Source: CAJMGO01 sp900557305 (GTDB taxonomy: Bacteria; Bacillota_I; Bacilli_A; RF39; UBA660). From it: a stretch of DNA of 64,000 nucleotides. Location of the stretch: NCBI GenBank assembly GCA_905212975.1, contig CAJMGO010000006.1:1-64000 (forward strand), written 5' to 3'. Shown one piece after another: positions 41,528 to 51,509 of the stretch. Each line of letters begins with the position of its first letter. Position 1 is the first letter of the stretch. Both the position numbers and the translations under genes were made by a program. A model generated the notes under the pieces. It was not told the DNA's origin. It did no database searches and was given only the letters and a program-made list of their open reading frames with translations.

Positions 41528-42784
41528 TTATATTTCTTCTATTTTTATTTTAGCACCTACATTGCTTAATTTTTCTACAATATTTTCGTATCCTCTTAAT
41601 AAATGTTCTACATCATAAATATTACTTACACCTTTTGATGATAAAGCGGCAAGTAAAACTGATGCTCCACCTCGTAAATCTGTTGCATATACATTTGAAC
41701 ATGTTAAATTTGTTGGACCTTGTATTTTTATTTTATGATCTGTAATTATTTCTATGTTTGCTCCCATTTTATTTAAATATTCTACATTTTTAAATCTATT
41801 TTCATAGATTGTTTCTTCTATATAAGAAATTCCTTTACATTTTGTAAGTAGTGTTGTGAAAGGTTGTTGCAAATCTGTTGGAAATCCTGGATATCCTAAT
41901 GTTTTTATTGATACTGGTTTTAGATTATCTTTTGTTGATATTGTTATATAATCAAATCCTATTTTTAAATCAAATCCTATTTCTTTTAATTTATCTGTAA
42001 GTGCTTCTATGTGTTTAGGTATAATATTGTTTATTTTCAAATCTTTACCTATTAGTGCCCCTAGAATAAGGTAGGTTCCTGCTTCTATTCTATCTGGTAT
42101 AACTTCTGTAAATCCTTTCGCTAAATAATCAACTCCTGATATTTTTATTTCACTTGTACCAGCTCCTGTTATACGTGCTCCCATATTATTTAAAAATGTA
42201 GCAACACTTACTATTTCTGGTTCCTTAGCGGCATTTTCTATTATTGTTTCTCCTCTTGCTTTAACAGAAGCTAAAATTGTATTAATTGTGGCTCCTACAC
42301 TTGGCATATCTAAATATATATGAGCACCTTTTAAATACTCAGCGGTTATTGTATATTTATTTTCATTCTTTATTACTTTTGCCCCTAATTTTTCAAATGC
42401 TTTTAAAGTTTGGTCTATTGGACGAGCACCTATCGAACATCCACCAGGAAAATACATTTCTACTTTTTTATATTTACCTAAAAGTGCAGCCATAAAATAA
42501 TATGATGCTCTTAGTTTTTTTGATATATTTTCTGGAATTTCCTTATTAACTATAGATTTTGGATTAATTATGATACAATCTTTATTTCTTTCTACTTTAG
42601 CACCTAAATATTCTAATATTTCATTCAATGCATCTATATCAGAAATATTTGGAATATTCTCTATTTTTACTTCTTCATCTGATAAAAGTGAAGCTGGAAC
42701 TAATGCTACAGCGCTATTTTTTGCTCCACTTATATTTATAGTACCACTTAATAGATGGTTTCCTTCTACTTGTATTCTTTTCAT
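41528..42784 (-). CDS. murA: UDP-N-acetylglucosamine 1-carboxyvinyltransferase
   Basis: The 418-residue enzyme performs the first committed step of peptidoglycan synthesis, adding enolpyruvate from PEP to UDP-GlcNAc. It has the N-terminal SGAKNSAVALVPASLL, the active-site Cys loop PGGCSIGARPID near residue 117, and DLRGGASVLLAAL at the C-terminus. Cys makes it fosfomycin-sensitive by family knowledge. Length is normal. It lies downstream of fba and is followed by a terminator. Confidence 0.96.
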   Translation of the reverse strand: MKRIQVEGNHLLSGTINISGAKNSAVALVPASLLSDEEVKIENIPNISDIDALNEILEYLGAKVERNKDCIIINPKSIVNKEIPENISKKLRASYYFMAALLGKYKKVEMYFPGGCSIGARPIDQTLKAFEKLGAKVIKNENKYTITAEYLKGAHIYLDMPSVGATINTILASVKARGETIIENAAKEPEIVSVATFLNNMGARITGAGTSEIKISGVDYLAKGFTEVIPDRIEAGTYLILGALIGKDLKINNIIPKHIEALTDKLKEIGFDLKIGFDYITISTKDNLKPVSIKTLGYPGFPTDLQQPFTTLLTKCKGISYIEETIYENRFKNVEYLNKMGANIEIITDHKIKIQGPTNLTCSNVYATDLRGGASVLLAALSSKGVSNIYDVEHLLRGYENIVEKLSNVGAKIKIEEI

Positions 42785-42800
42785 GTTGAACCTCCATATT

Positions 42801-43640
42801 CTATGCTTTATTAATACTTTTAAATAAAATTAATTTTTCTCTTATTTTATTTTTAATGTTTTTTTCTCCTGAAGATATAATTTTTTTAGGATCTATTTCA
42901 TTTTTATTTATATTTAAAAAGTTTCTTACTTCTTTTGCCCATTCATCTTGTAATTCAGTATTTATATTAATTTTTGAAACACCTATATTTATTAATTTTT
43001 CTATTGTTTCATCTGGTATAAATGAAGCTCCATGTAAAACTAAAGGTATATTAGTTTTATTTGATATTTCTTCTACTAACTTTAAATTTATTTTAGGAAT
43101 TCCTTTGTAAATACCATGAACATTACCTATTGAAGGCGCTAAAGAATCTATAGATGTATTTTTACATATACTAATACAATCACCTATACTAGTATATGCA
43201 ACATCTACATTATTGTTATTAATTACACCTACTTCGCCTTCTACTGATACATCATATTTTTTTGCATATTCGCAAACTTGTTTTAAATTTTCTATATTTA
43301 AATTAATTCCTAGTACTGAGCCATCATACATTATTGATGTAAATCCTGCATTTATGGCATTTATACAAGATTCTATGCTTTTTGCATGATCCAAATGTAT
43401 AACTACTGGAATATTAATTTTATAATATTCATGCATATCCTTTATGATATCAACAACTGTTTTATAACCTCCCATATAATCAGCTGTTTTTTCGCTTACT
43501 GATATTATAACAGGACTTTTATTATCATTACATTCTTCTAAAATATATTTACACCATTCTAAATTATTAATATTAAAATGTGGGACTGCATATTTTTCTT
43601 TCTGTGCTTTTTTTAATAATTGTTTTGAATTTACTATCAT
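42801..43640 (-). CDS. fba: Class II fructose-bisphosphate aldolase
   Basis: The 279-residue zinc aldolase cleaves fructose-1,6-bisphosphate in glycolysis. It has the N-terminal AVPHFNINN, the zinc/catalytic HLDHAKS (Asp and His), the second zinc ligand region VHGIYKG, VLHGASF with the third His and the NINTELQDEW phosphate site. ATG 43640 is favoured, with AGGCG upstream; the ATG at 43661 overlaps a -10-like TATAAT. A related tagatose-bisphosphate activity cannot be excluded. Confidence 0.88.
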   Translation of the reverse strand: MIVNSKQLLKKAQKEKYAVPHFNINNLEWCKYILEECNDNKSPVIISVSEKTADYMGGYKTVVDIIKDMHEYYKINIPVVIHLDHAKSIESCINAINAGFTSIMYDGSVLGINLNIENLKQVCEYAKKYDVSVEGEVGVINNNNVDVAYTSIGDCISICKNTSIDSLAPSIGNVHGIYKGIPKINLKLVEEISNKTNIPLVLHGASFIPDETIEKLINIGVSKININTELQDEWAKEVRNFLNINKNEIDPKKIISSGEKNIKNKIREKLILFKSINKA

Positions 43641-43688
43641 ATATACGCCTACTTTACTCATATAATTATATCATAAGATTAAAAATAT

Positions 43689-43716
43689 TAAAAAAAAATC
43701 ATATAAATTATACGAT
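43689..43716 (-). terminator. spoIIR terminator
   Basis: ATCATAT and a matching ATA-CGAT arm pair with one mismatch, with eight T following on the minus strand. It touches the spoIIR stop. Confidence 0.45.
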
Positions 43717-43717
43717 T

Positions 43718-44236
43718 TTATAAATATTTATCTATCATTTCTTTAATAAAAAATTTATATTCAACTTCTGTTGATTCTTCTGCTTCTAAAATACAAAGTG
43801 GAGGAAATAAAACACACCACCAATTTTTACCTTTTCCTTCTCCTAAGGTAACTACTAATGATTCATATTCACCTGCTTTATACGTTACACCTTTGTATTT
43901 TTTTTCTGGAAAATAATTTAATCCATAATTTATTTTATATCCTAAAGTATAACCTTCATTATTTAACAAATTTTTTATATCACTTTCTATGTTATTCATA
44001 TTCTTATTGATTATTGATTCGGCTTCTTGTAATCCTTTTGTATTTTTTAATAGATTATACAATCTACTTTGTAATTTTTCACTAACTTTCATTTTTATTT
44101 CTTGATCATATTCTGAATCACTATTTGCGATAACTCTAAGTCTTATTGCTTCATCTGGTATTTCCGTTGCTTCACCTGTTTGCATTAAATAATATCCTAG
44201 TACTATTACTAATATAATTATTACTAATTTTTTCAT
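43718..44236 (-). CDS. spoIIR: Stage II sporulation protein R
   Basis: The 172-residue protein has a signal peptide (about 1-20), then the SpoIIR core: EAIRLRVIANSDSEYDQEIKMKV is the diagnostic IRLRVIANSDSxxDQxxK block, and KNWWCVLFPPLC the second. In Bacillus SpoIIR is made in the forespore under sigma-F and is secreted to activate the SpoIIGA protease that matures sigma-E. Its presence implies the forespore-to-mother-cell signalling route exists here. It is transcribed alone between fba and rlmH. Confidence 0.94.
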   Translation of the reverse strand: MKKLVIIILVIVLGYYLMQTGEATEIPDEAIRLRVIANSDSEYDQEIKMKVSEKLQSRLYNLLKNTKGLQEAESIINKNMNNIESDIKNLLNNEGYTLGYKINYGLNYFPEKKYKGVTYKAGEYESLVVTLGEGKGKNWWCVLFPPLCILEAEESTEVEYKFFIKEMIDKYL

Positions 44237-44280
44237 TTTATCACCTACTTATTTATGTAACAAATACTTTCAGTTATACA

Positions 44281-44307
44281 AAAAAACATATCATTTGTGA
44301 TATGTTT
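44281..44307 (-). terminator. rlmH terminator
   Basis: AAACATATCA (44284-44293) and TGATATGTTT (44298-44307) are perfectly complementary around TTTG, with a T tract on the minus strand. The stem includes the rlmH stop codon. Confidence 0.75.
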
Positions 44308-44737
44308 CATTATTTATTATTTTAAATGATCTATAAACTTGTTCTAATAACATAACTCTAAATAATTGATGTGGGAAAGTTTGTTTTGAAAAGGACAATT
44401 TATAATTACTCATTTGTTTTATTTCATTACTAAGTCCATAAGAACCACCTATTATAAAAGTAATATTGGGATAATTTAAAAATGTTTTTTCTATTTTTTT
44501 GGATAATGTTACAGAATCTAGCATATTTCCATCTATTTCTAAAGTTATTATATAATCTTTAGAATCTATATATTTCTTTATACTATTTGCTTCTTTTTCA
44601 AGAATATTTCCTGTAGATTCATCTTTTAATTCTATTATTTCTAATTTAGTATATTTTGATATTCTTTTACTATATTCATCTATTGCATCTCTATAAAATT
44701 TTTCTTTTATAGATCCAACACATATTATTTTTATCAT
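44291..44737 (-). CDS. rlmH: 23S rRNA pseudouridine-1915 methyltransferase
   Basis: The 148-residue SPOUT enzyme methylates N3 of pseudouridine 1915 in helix 69, using SAM. It has ICVGSIKEKFYRDAIDEY at the N-terminus, the trefoil-knot FIIGGSYGL and the C-terminal LLEQVYRSFKIINNETYHK, which is diagnostic of RlmH and includes the conserved YHK end. It overlaps the walJ stop by four bases. Placement next to walJ and dnaB is Bacillus-like. Confidence 0.95.
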   Translation of the reverse strand: MIKIICVGSIKEKFYRDAIDEYSKRISKYTKLEIIELKDESTGNILEKEANSIKKYIDSKDYIITLEIDGNMLDSVTLSKKIEKTFLNYPNITFIIGGSYGLSNEIKQMSNYKLSFSKQTFPHQLFRVMLLEQVYRSFKIINNETYHK

Positions 44738-45498
44738 ATTTCTATTAAGTTTGTTCTTTCTTTTTGGTGCGCTATATGAATATTATTAAAATGAATATCA
44801 TATTCTTCTAGAATACCTCTTACAGTATTTAATGCTTTATCAGGATCATTATTCTCATCACTTAAATGGGCTAAATAAATTTCTTTTGTTTTTTCTCCAA
44901 TATATTTTACTAAGTATCTAGCGCATTCTTCATTAGATAAATGTCCACTATCACTTAATATTCTTTGTTGTAAGTAAAATGGATAATTTCCATTTTTTAA
45001 CATTTCTACATCATGATTACTTTCCATTATATAAAAAGTTCTATTTTTTAATTTTTCTTCATTTCTATAATTTATATAACCTGTATCTGTTATATATACA
45101 ACTGATTTATCATTAGATTCTACTATATAGCCATTAGAATCAGATACATCATGAGAAGTTTTTATAAAATCTATATGAGCATCTTTATAATAAAATGGTT
45201 TATCTATAAATGAACAATTATCTATATTTATATCATTCTTTATATCTTCATACATTTTTTGTGTTAAAAATAATTTTGGAGAATACTTCTTTATAAATAC
45301 TTTTAATCCTGCCGTATGATCTGTATGTGTATGTGTTAATAAAATTAAATCAATATCTTTTGGATTTACTCCTATTTCTTTTAATGCATTTTCTACATAT
45401 AAAGATGTTGTTCCTAAATCTATTAATATTTTTGATTCATTTGTTTCTACATAAGTACTATTTCCTTTTGAACCACTTGATAATATACAAACTTTCAT
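44734..45498 (-). CDS. walJ: WalJ/YycJ metallo-beta-lactamase-fold nuclease
   Basis: The 254-residue protein has SSGSKGNSTYVET, the zinc motif LTHTHTDHTAGL (HxHxDH), a second His in KTSHDVSDSNGY, DTGY and the terminal ILAHLS-like EIYLAHLSDEN. In Bacillus YycJ (WalJ) shares the walKR neighbourhood and acts as an exonuclease in DNA repair; walR and walK are not here. It follows dnaB with no intergenic gap and overlaps rlmH by four bases. Confidence 0.9.
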   Translation of the reverse strand: MKVCILSSGSKGNSTYVETNESKILIDLGTTSLYVENALKEIGVNPKDIDLILLTHTHTDHTAGLKVFIKKYSPKLFLTQKMYEDIKNDINIDNCSFIDKPFYYKDAHIDFIKTSHDVSDSNGYIVESNDKSVVYITDTGYINYRNEEKLKNRTFYIMESNHDVEMLKNGNYPFYLQQRILSDSGHLSNEECARYLVKYIGEKTKEIYLAHLSDENNDPDKALNTVRGILEEYDIHFNNIHIAHQKERTNLIEI

Positions 45499-46842
45499 CT
45501 ATGATTCTTCCTTATCTATAAAATTTACAAATGTACTTGTATCACGTTTAAATATTAAGTATATTGTTGATGTAGGACCGTTACGATGTTTTCTTATTAT
45601 AAATTCACTTTTTGATGTATTTTCATCAATTGCAGCTTCTTTATTATAATAATCATCTCTATATAAGAAGGCAACAATATCTGCATCTTGTTCTATTGAT
45701 CCAGATTCCCTTAAATCACTTAGTATTGGTCTTTTATCATCTCTTGCTTCTACACTACGTGATAATTGCGCTAAAGCAATAACAGGTATTTGTAATTCCA
45801 TTGCTAAAGTTTTAAGTGAACGAGATATTTCAGATATCTCTTGTTGTCTATTTCCAGCATATTTTGAATTAATACTTATTAATTGTAAGTAGTCAATTAC
45901 GATTGCTCCAAGATTACCTTCAGATGCTAATCTTCTTGCCTTGGATCTTATTTCACCAATTGTTATACCAGGCGTATCATCTATAAATATATTTGTTTCT
46001 GATAATTTGCTTATTGCTTCATTTATTCTTTTCCAATCTTGATTATCTATTCTTCCACTTGCTAATTTTCTACCATCTAATTGACCTGCTGATGATAACA
46101 TACGCATAGCTAATTGTTCAGCACCCATTTCAAGGTTAAATATTGCAACTGATTTACCTGATGAAGATGCCATATTTGTTGCTAAATTAAGTGCAAAAGC
46201 TGTCTTTCCCATAGCAGGACGTGCTGCTATTATTATAAGTTCATTTTCATGAAAACCAGAAGTTATTTTATCTATATCATAAAATCCTGTAGAAATTCCC
46301 GTAATATCTCCTTTAGTTTGAGCTAATTTTTCAAGATTTAATTGAGTTTTAAATAATACCTCTTGTATTGGTCTAAACTCACTATCACTTCTTACTTTGC
46401 TAACACTCATCATATCTTTTTCGGCTTTATCTAGTAATTCATTTAGTGAATCAGTCCAATTATAACTATCTGTTTCTATTGCTATTGCTGTTTCTATTAA
46501 TCTTCTTCTTACAGCATTTTCTTTAACTATTTTTATATATTCTTCAACATTAGCTGCTGATGGAACTATTTGTGTAAGTTCACTTATGTATTCTACTCCA
46601 CCTACTTGCGATAATTGTTTTCTTTTTTCTAATTCTGAGACAACAATTGTCATATCAATTGGTTTTCCAGCATCTGTTAAATCTTTCATACAATCAAATA
46701 ATTTTGCATGACTATCAAGATAAAAACTTTCTTTTTCTAGATTTTCAGTACATTTTTCAATTGCATTTTTAGACATGAACATTGCACCTAACACTGATTG
46801 TTCTGCTTGTATATCGTGTGGCATTTCTTTCAAATAAATCAC
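45499..46842 (-). CDS. dnaB: Replicative DNA helicase
   Basis: The 447-residue hexameric 5'-3' helicase has the N-terminal primase-binding domain (AEQSVLGAMFM, about 10-130), a linker and the RecA-like motor: AARPAMGKTAFALN (Walker A) near 212, VIDYLQLI, the RQQEISEISRSLK block and SDLRESGSIEQDADIV. In Bacillus nomenclature it is DnaC. Translation appears to start at GTG (46842), overlapping the rplI stop as GTGA. It forms a tight group with rplI upstream and walJ downstream. Confidence 0.96.
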   Translation of the reverse strand: MIYLKEMPHDIQAEQSVLGAMFMSKNAIEKCTENLEKESFYLDSHAKLFDCMKDLTDAGKPIDMTIVVSELEKRKQLSQVGGVEYISELTQIVPSAANVEEYIKIVKENAVRRRLIETAIAIETDSYNWTDSLNELLDKAEKDMMSVSKVRSDSEFRPIQEVLFKTQLNLEKLAQTKGDITGISTGFYDIDKITSGFHENELIIIAARPAMGKTAFALNLATNMASSSGKSVAIFNLEMGAEQLAMRMLSSAGQLDGRKLASGRIDNQDWKRINEAISKLSETNIFIDDTPGITIGEIRSKARRLASEGNLGAIVIDYLQLISINSKYAGNRQQEISEISRSLKTLAMELQIPVIALAQLSRSVEARDDKRPILSDLRESGSIEQDADIVAFLYRDDYYNKEAAIDENTSKSEFIIRKHRNGPTSTIYLIFKRDTSTFVNFIDKEES

Positions 46843-47282
46843 TTCCCTACTACTGATATTTTTATTTCTGCTATAACTTTTTTATGTAATTCCAATTTTA
46901 CTATATGAGTTCCTAATGACATTATAGGATGATCTAATAAAATTTTTGTTTTATCTACTTTATATCCTTTTTCATCTAAAGATGATTTTATTTGTTTCGT
47001 AGATATTTGACCAAACATCTTACCATTTTCTCCACTTTTTACTTTAAATTCAAATTTTTCTTTTTCTAATCTTTTCTTTATCTCTTCACATTCTTTTATT
47101 AATTTTTCTTCTTCTTCATTTCTTTTATTTTGTGTTTTATGTAAATTATTAAGATTAGATTCACTTGCTGGAATAGCATATTTGTTTTTTATTAAAAAAT
47201 TCATTGCATATCCATCTTTTACTTCTTTTATTTCTTCTTTTTTTCCTTGTCCTTTAACATCTTTTAAAAATATTACTTTCAT
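46839..47282 (-). CDS. rplI: 50S ribosomal protein L9
   Basis: The 147-residue L9 has the N-terminal MKVIFLKDVKGQGKK, GYAMNFLIKNKYAIPAS, the long connecting helix (about 45-75) and a C-terminal domain with GKMFGQIS. It binds 23S rRNA and spans ribosomes through its long helix. It overlaps the dnaB start by four bases; the rplI-dnaB order is conserved in Bacilli. Confidence 0.96.
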   Translation of the reverse strand: MKVIFLKDVKGQGKKEEIKEVKDGYAMNFLIKNKYAIPASESNLNNLHKTQNKRNEEEEKLIKECEEIKKRLEKEKFEFKVKSGENGKMFGQISTKQIKSSLDEKGYKVDKTKILLDHPIMSLGTHIVKLELHKKVIAEIKISVVGK

Positions 47283-47337
47283 ATTTTCACCCTCTTATAA
47301 TTATTTATTATACTATATTTATAAGTAAATATAAATA

Positions 47338-48240
47338 TTATTTTTGTTTAGAAGCTAATTGTTCTATTTTTTTTAGTCTATGATAAACTCCTGATTTAGT
47401 TATTGATTTACCTGTTTCATATGTTATAATTTCACTTAATTCTTGAAGTGAAACTTCAGGATACATTTTTCTATAATTAGCAACTTGTATTATTTTTTCA
47501 TCCATTAATTCTAAAATACCGTTTTTTATTAATAATTCTATATCTTTAACTTGTTTATTTGCTGTTTCTATCATTTTATCAACATTTGCTTGTTCACAAT
47601 TATTTAATCTATTTGTCATATTTTTATGATCTCTATATATTCTTATATCTTCATAATAAAATACTGCAGTTGTTGCATTTATTATTCTTAAAAAATCACT
47701 TATTTTTTCTGCTTCCTTCATATAAACCATATACTTACTATCTCTTTTTATATATTTACTATTTAGATTAAATTTATTTAATATATGAACTAAAAATTCA
47801 GCATATTTTTTTGATTGCACTAAAAACTCTAAATGATATCTAGATTTTTTAGGATCATTTATACTACCAATAGCTAAAAAAACGCCTCTTAAATATGCTC
47901 GTGTTAATTCAGAATCTCCAACTATATATAAATCAGGAACCTGTTTATTTAAACATAAACTCTTATTTATCTGTTCAATATTATTTCTAATTTCAAGTAG
48001 ATATATATAATTTTTACTAAAATTATAACCTCGTCTTACAACTACTTTTGGAGTACTATTAAATTCATGTTTTATTAAATTAAATATACGTCTTGCTACG
48101 CTAGCATTTTCTGTTGTTATTTTTAAAGTTTCATTTAAGGAAGAAATATTATATAAAATACCAGATAATTCAGAAATATTTTCTTCTATATTTGTATCTA
48201 ATTTACTTACTTCATTTTTTACTGTTGATGTAAATGACAT
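47338..48240 (-). CDS. whiA: WhiA-family sporulation/cell-division regulator
   Basis: The 300-residue protein has the N-terminal MSFTSTVKNEVSKLD, the LAGLIDADG-like domain without nuclease residues (AYLRGVFLAIGSINDPKKSRYHLEF, about 120-145) and a C-terminal sigma-70-region-4-like HTH with QELSEIITYETGKSITKSGVYHRLKKI. WhiA binds DNA in Firmicutes and influences division and chromosome segregation. The domain pattern and length fit fully. Confidence 0.95.
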   Translation of the reverse strand: MSFTSTVKNEVSKLDTNIEENISELSGILYNISSLNETLKITTENASVARRIFNLIKHEFNSTPKVVVRRGYNFSKNYIYLLEIRNNIEQINKSLCLNKQVPDLYIVGDSELTRAYLRGVFLAIGSINDPKKSRYHLEFLVQSKKYAEFLVHILNKFNLNSKYIKRDSKYMVYMKEAEKISDFLRIINATTAVFYYEDIRIYRDHKNMTNRLNNCEQANVDKMIETANKQVKDIELLIKNGILELMDEKIIQVANYRKMYPEVSLQELSEIITYETGKSITKSGVYHRLKKIEQLASKQK

Positions 48241-48295
48241 TAATATTCCTCCTTTTTCTTTATTATTATACTATAAATTATTTTTTTTTAAAATT

Positions 48296-48321
48296 AAAAG
48301 AGTTACTTTTTAACTCTTTTA
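48296..48321 (-). terminator. lgt terminator
   Basis: AAAAGAGTTA (48296-48305) pairs with TAACTCTTTT (48310-48319 region), overlapping the lgt stop. The T run on the minus strand is short. Confidence 0.5.
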
Positions 48322-49091
48322 TTTAAATTAACATATAAAATTATGATCATTCCTGATACAATTGATATAATTGACACAAGTTGAGCAATACGAATACTTC
48401 CAAACATTAAGCTGTCCTGTCTCATTCCTTCTATAAAGAATCTTCCTATTCCATACCAAATTAAATATATTGAACAAAGTGTTCCATAATTATATTTATT
48501 TAATTTTAATAAAACTTTTTTTGTAATTAAAATTATTATTAATCCAATAAGGTTCCACAATGATTCGTATAAAAATGTAGGATGATGATATACTCCATTT
48601 ATTTTCATTCCTTTAATTATAAACTCTGGTATATGCATATTATGAAGAGTACTATAAGTAGTTACAGGTCCATATGCTTCACTATTCATAAAATTTCCCC
48701 ATCTACCTATTATTTGACCTAATATTAAACTAATACATAATATATCAACTAATTGCCAAAAATTAATTTTTTTACGTTTTGTATAATATATTGTAAAAAT
48801 CACACCAACAATTATTCCACCGTGTATAGCAAGTCCACCTTCCCATACTTTAAATATATCTATTATATTTTTTGAATAGTATTCTAAATTAAATAATACA
48901 TAATATATTCTTGCTCCAATTAAACAAAGAGGTACCATATAGAAAAAATAATCAACTATTTTTGATATTTCTATTTTCTCTTTTTTACATGTTTTTATTG
49001 CTAATGAAATACCTAATGAAAAAGCTATAAGAAGTATTATAGAATACCAATAAATTTTAAAATTACCTATTTCTAGAAAGATTTGATTCAT
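48303..49091 (-). CDS. lgt: Prolipoprotein diacylglyceryl transferase
   Basis: The 262-residue, seven-helix enzyme moves diacylglyceryl from phosphatidylglycerol to the lipobox Cys. It has the signature GRWGNFMNSEAYG, ALHGG-type GLAIHGGIIVG, HPTFLYESLWN and the catalytic His and Arg residues in those blocks. It would modify the lipoproteins seen here at 23645 and yidC. Its start overlaps the end of the PF04020 gene by 29 bases, with AAAGGAG upstream. Confidence 0.95.
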   Translation of the reverse strand: MNQIFLEIGNFKIYWYSIILLIAFSLGISLAIKTCKKEKIEISKIVDYFFYMVPLCLIGARIYYVLFNLEYYSKNIIDIFKVWEGGLAIHGGIIVGVIFTIYYTKRKKINFWQLVDILCISLILGQIIGRWGNFMNSEAYGPVTTYSTLHNMHIPEFIIKGMKINGVYHHPTFLYESLWNLIGLIIILITKKVLLKLNKYNYGTLCSIYLIWYGIGRFFIEGMRQDSLMFGSIRIAQLVSIISIVSGMIIILYVNLNKRVKK

Positions 49092-49494
49092 GTTTTTTCT
49101 CCTTTTTTAATATTGGTTTAATTATAAATTCATCTAATATGACATTTAGTATTGAAATTATTATTGACACAAGTAATCCTAACCATATATTATTTATATT
49201 AAATCTATTTAAGAATATCCAATCTGCTATTTTTAGGATAAAAAAGTTAAGTACAAGATAAAAAGTACCTAGTGTTAATCCTGTTATTGGAAGAGTTAAC
49301 TTAAATAATATAGGTTTTACTGTCTTATTTAATATATATATTACTAGTGATACTAATAATCCCCATATTCCAAAATAAGAATTATCTATAGAAATAGTCT
49401 TACTAAAAATCATGGACATTAATTGTAGTATGATTGCATATGAGAGAATGTGAATTAAAAACTCTAAAATTTTTATTATTCTTTTCTTATTCAT
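49063..49494 (-). CDS. Phage-holin-4-superfamily (PF04020-like) membrane protein
   Basis: The 143-residue protein has four transmembrane helices: about 9-28, 40-57, 72-92 and 104-125. GIWGLLVSLVIYILNKTVKPILFKLTLPITGLTLG is the characteristic stretch of YvlD-type proteins. It is between uvrB and lgt, as in several Bacilli. Its function is unknown; the holin name is historical and not evidence of lysis. Confidence 0.8.
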   Translation of the reverse strand: MNKKRIIKILEFLIHILSYAIILQLMSMIFSKTISIDNSYFGIWGLLVSLVIYILNKTVKPILFKLTLPITGLTLGTFYLVLNFFILKIADWIFLNRFNINNIWLGLLVSIIISILNVILDEFIIKPILKKEKKHESNLSRNR

Positions 49495-49538
49495 ACTTTT
49501 ATCCTCCTATTCAATTATATCATATATTTAAAAATATA

Positions 49539-51509
49539 TTATTTTTTATTTTCTTTTAACTCAAATAATATATCTCTAAGTTCCATAGCACGTTCAAAAT
49601 CTAGTTCACTTGCTGCTTTTTTCATTTCTTCTTCTATATTTTTAATTAAATTTTTTGTTTCTGTTTTATTTAATTTTTGCGGTTCTTTATCTATTTCTTT
49701 ATTATTTGTAATTATTTCTCTTATCTCTTTTATTACAGTTTTAGGAGTTATTCCATGCTCCTTATTATACTTCATTTGAATACTTCTTCTTCTTGCTGTT
49801 TCATCTATTGCATATTTCATAGAATCAGTTATACTATCTGCATACAATATAACTCTACCATGTTCATTACGTGCTGCACGACCTATTGTTTGAATTAAAC
49901 TTCTATTACTTCTTAAAAATCCTTGTTTATCAGCATCCATTATAGCTACTAAACTTACCTCTGGTATATCTAATCCTTCTCTAAGTAAATTTATACCAAC
50001 TAATACATCATATTTTCCAAGACGTAAATCTCTTATAATTTTCATTCTTTCTAATGTTTTTACTTCACTATGAAGATATGCAACCTTAATATCTAAACTT
50101 TTTAAGTAATTAGTTAATTCTTCTGCCATTCTTATTGTTAATGTAGTTATAAGAACTCTTTCATTATTTTTATTTGTTTTTTCTATTTCTTCAAGTAAAT
50201 TATCCATTTGATTTTTTGTCGGTCTTACTTCGATTATTGGGTCTAAAAGTCCTGTTGGTCTTATTATTTGTTCTGCCACATTATTGCTTTTTTCTAACTC
50301 TAAATCTCCTGGAGTTGCTGATATACATATTATTTGATTAATTTTCTTTTCAAATTCATCGAATACTAAAGGTCTATTATCCATCGCACTAGGTAATCTA
50401 AACCCATAATCTACTAATACTTGTTTTCTCGCTCTGTCACCATTAAACATTCCTCTTATTTGTGATAAGGTTACATGTGATTCATCTACAATCATTAAAT
50501 AATCTTTACCAAAAAAATCTATTAATGTTGTTGGTGTTGCTCCAGCGGGCTTAAGTGATAAATGTCTTGAATAATTTTCAACTCCATGACATGATCCTGT
50601 TTCTAGTAACATTTCCATATCATAATTTGTTCTTTCACTCAAACGTTGATATTCTATTAATTTATTATTCTCTTTAAAATATTCAAGTCTATCCTCTAAT
50701 TCATCTTTAATATTTTTTACAGCTTGTTGTAGCTTATCTTCATTAACTACAAAGTGACTTGCTGGAAATAAGCTTATAGTTTGTTTATTTGATAATATCT
50801 TACCTGTTATTGTATCATATTCACTTATTTTTTCGACTTCATCTCCAAAAAAAGAAATACGTATTGCTTTTCCGTGCGAATTTATTGGTGCTATTTCAAG
50901 AATATCACCATGTGCTCTAAAAGTACCACGAGCTAAATCTAAATCGTTTCTTTCATATAGCATATCTACCAATTTAACCATTAAGTCATCTCTATTAATT
51001 TCCTCTCCAACATTAACAGTTAACATTTTATCTTTATAATCTTCTATTTCTCCAATACCATAAATACATGAAACCGAAGCTACAACTATTACATCTTTTC
51101 TTTCCAAAAGAGCTGATGTTGCACTATGTCTAAACTCATCTATTTCATCATTAATTGAAGCATCTTTTTCTATATATGTATCTGATGAAGCAACATATGC
51201 TTCTGGTTGATAATAATCATAATATGAAACAAAATATTCAACTCTATTTTCTGGAAATAATTCTTTTAACTCTCCATATAATTGACCAGCTAAGGTTTTA
51301 TTTGGAGCAATAATTAATGTAGGTTTATTAACTTTTTCAATTACATTTGCTATTGTAAATGTTTTTCCTGTTCCTGTTGCACCAAGTAATACCTGCCATT
51401 TTTCATTTTTCTCTATACCATTTACTAAACTTTCTATTGCTTGTGGTTGATCTCCACTTGGTTTATATTTTGAATGAATTTTAAACATTGTTTTTTCTAT
51501 TTGTTCCAT
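49539..51509 (-). CDS. uvrB: UvrABC system protein B
   Basis: The 656-residue nucleotide-excision-repair helicase has YKPSGDQPQAIE, Walker A GATGTGKT, the beta-hairpin YYDYYQPEAYVASSDTYIEKD, DESH box, motif VI QTIGRAARN and the C-terminal UVR domain (FERAMELRD). It loads onto lesions delivered by UvrA and recruits UvrC. AAAGGAGGA precedes the ATG. uvrA does not follow in this window, unlike Bacillus. No convincing LexA box is upstream. Confidence 0.97.
   Translation of the reverse strand: MEQIEKTMFKIHSKYKPSGDQPQAIESLVNGIEKNEKWQVLLGATGTGKTFTIANVIEKVNKPTLIIAPNKTLAGQLYGELKELFPENRVEYFVSYYDYYQPEAYVASSDTYIEKDASINDEIDEFRHSATSALLERKDVIVVASVSCIYGIGEIEDYKDKMLTVNVGEEINRDDLMVKLVDMLYERNDLDLARGTFRAHGDILEIAPINSHGKAIRISFFGDEVEKISEYDTITGKILSNKQTISLFPASHFVVNEDKLQQAVKNIKDELEDRLEYFKENNKLIEYQRLSERTNYDMEMLLETGSCHGVENYSRHLSLKPAGATPTTLIDFFGKDYLMIVDESHVTLSQIRGMFNGDRARKQVLVDYGFRLPSAMDNRPLVFDEFEKKINQIICISATPGDLELEKSNNVAEQIIRPTGLLDPIIEVRPTKNQMDNLLEEIEKTNKNNERVLITTLTIRMAEELTNYLKSLDIKVAYLHSEVKTLERMKIIRDLRLGKYDVLVGINLLREGLDIPEVSLVAIMDADKQGFLRSNRSLIQTIGRAARNEHGRVILYADSITDSMKYAIDETARRRSIQMKYNKEHGITPKTVIKEIREIITNNKEIDKEPQKLNKTETKNLIKNIEEEMKKAASELDFERAMELRDILFELKENKK

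Noticed and set aside
49063..49494. Phage origin suggested by the holin name of the gene at 49063
   Set aside because: YvlD-type proteins are chromosomal, the neighbours are core genes, and no other phage gene is near.
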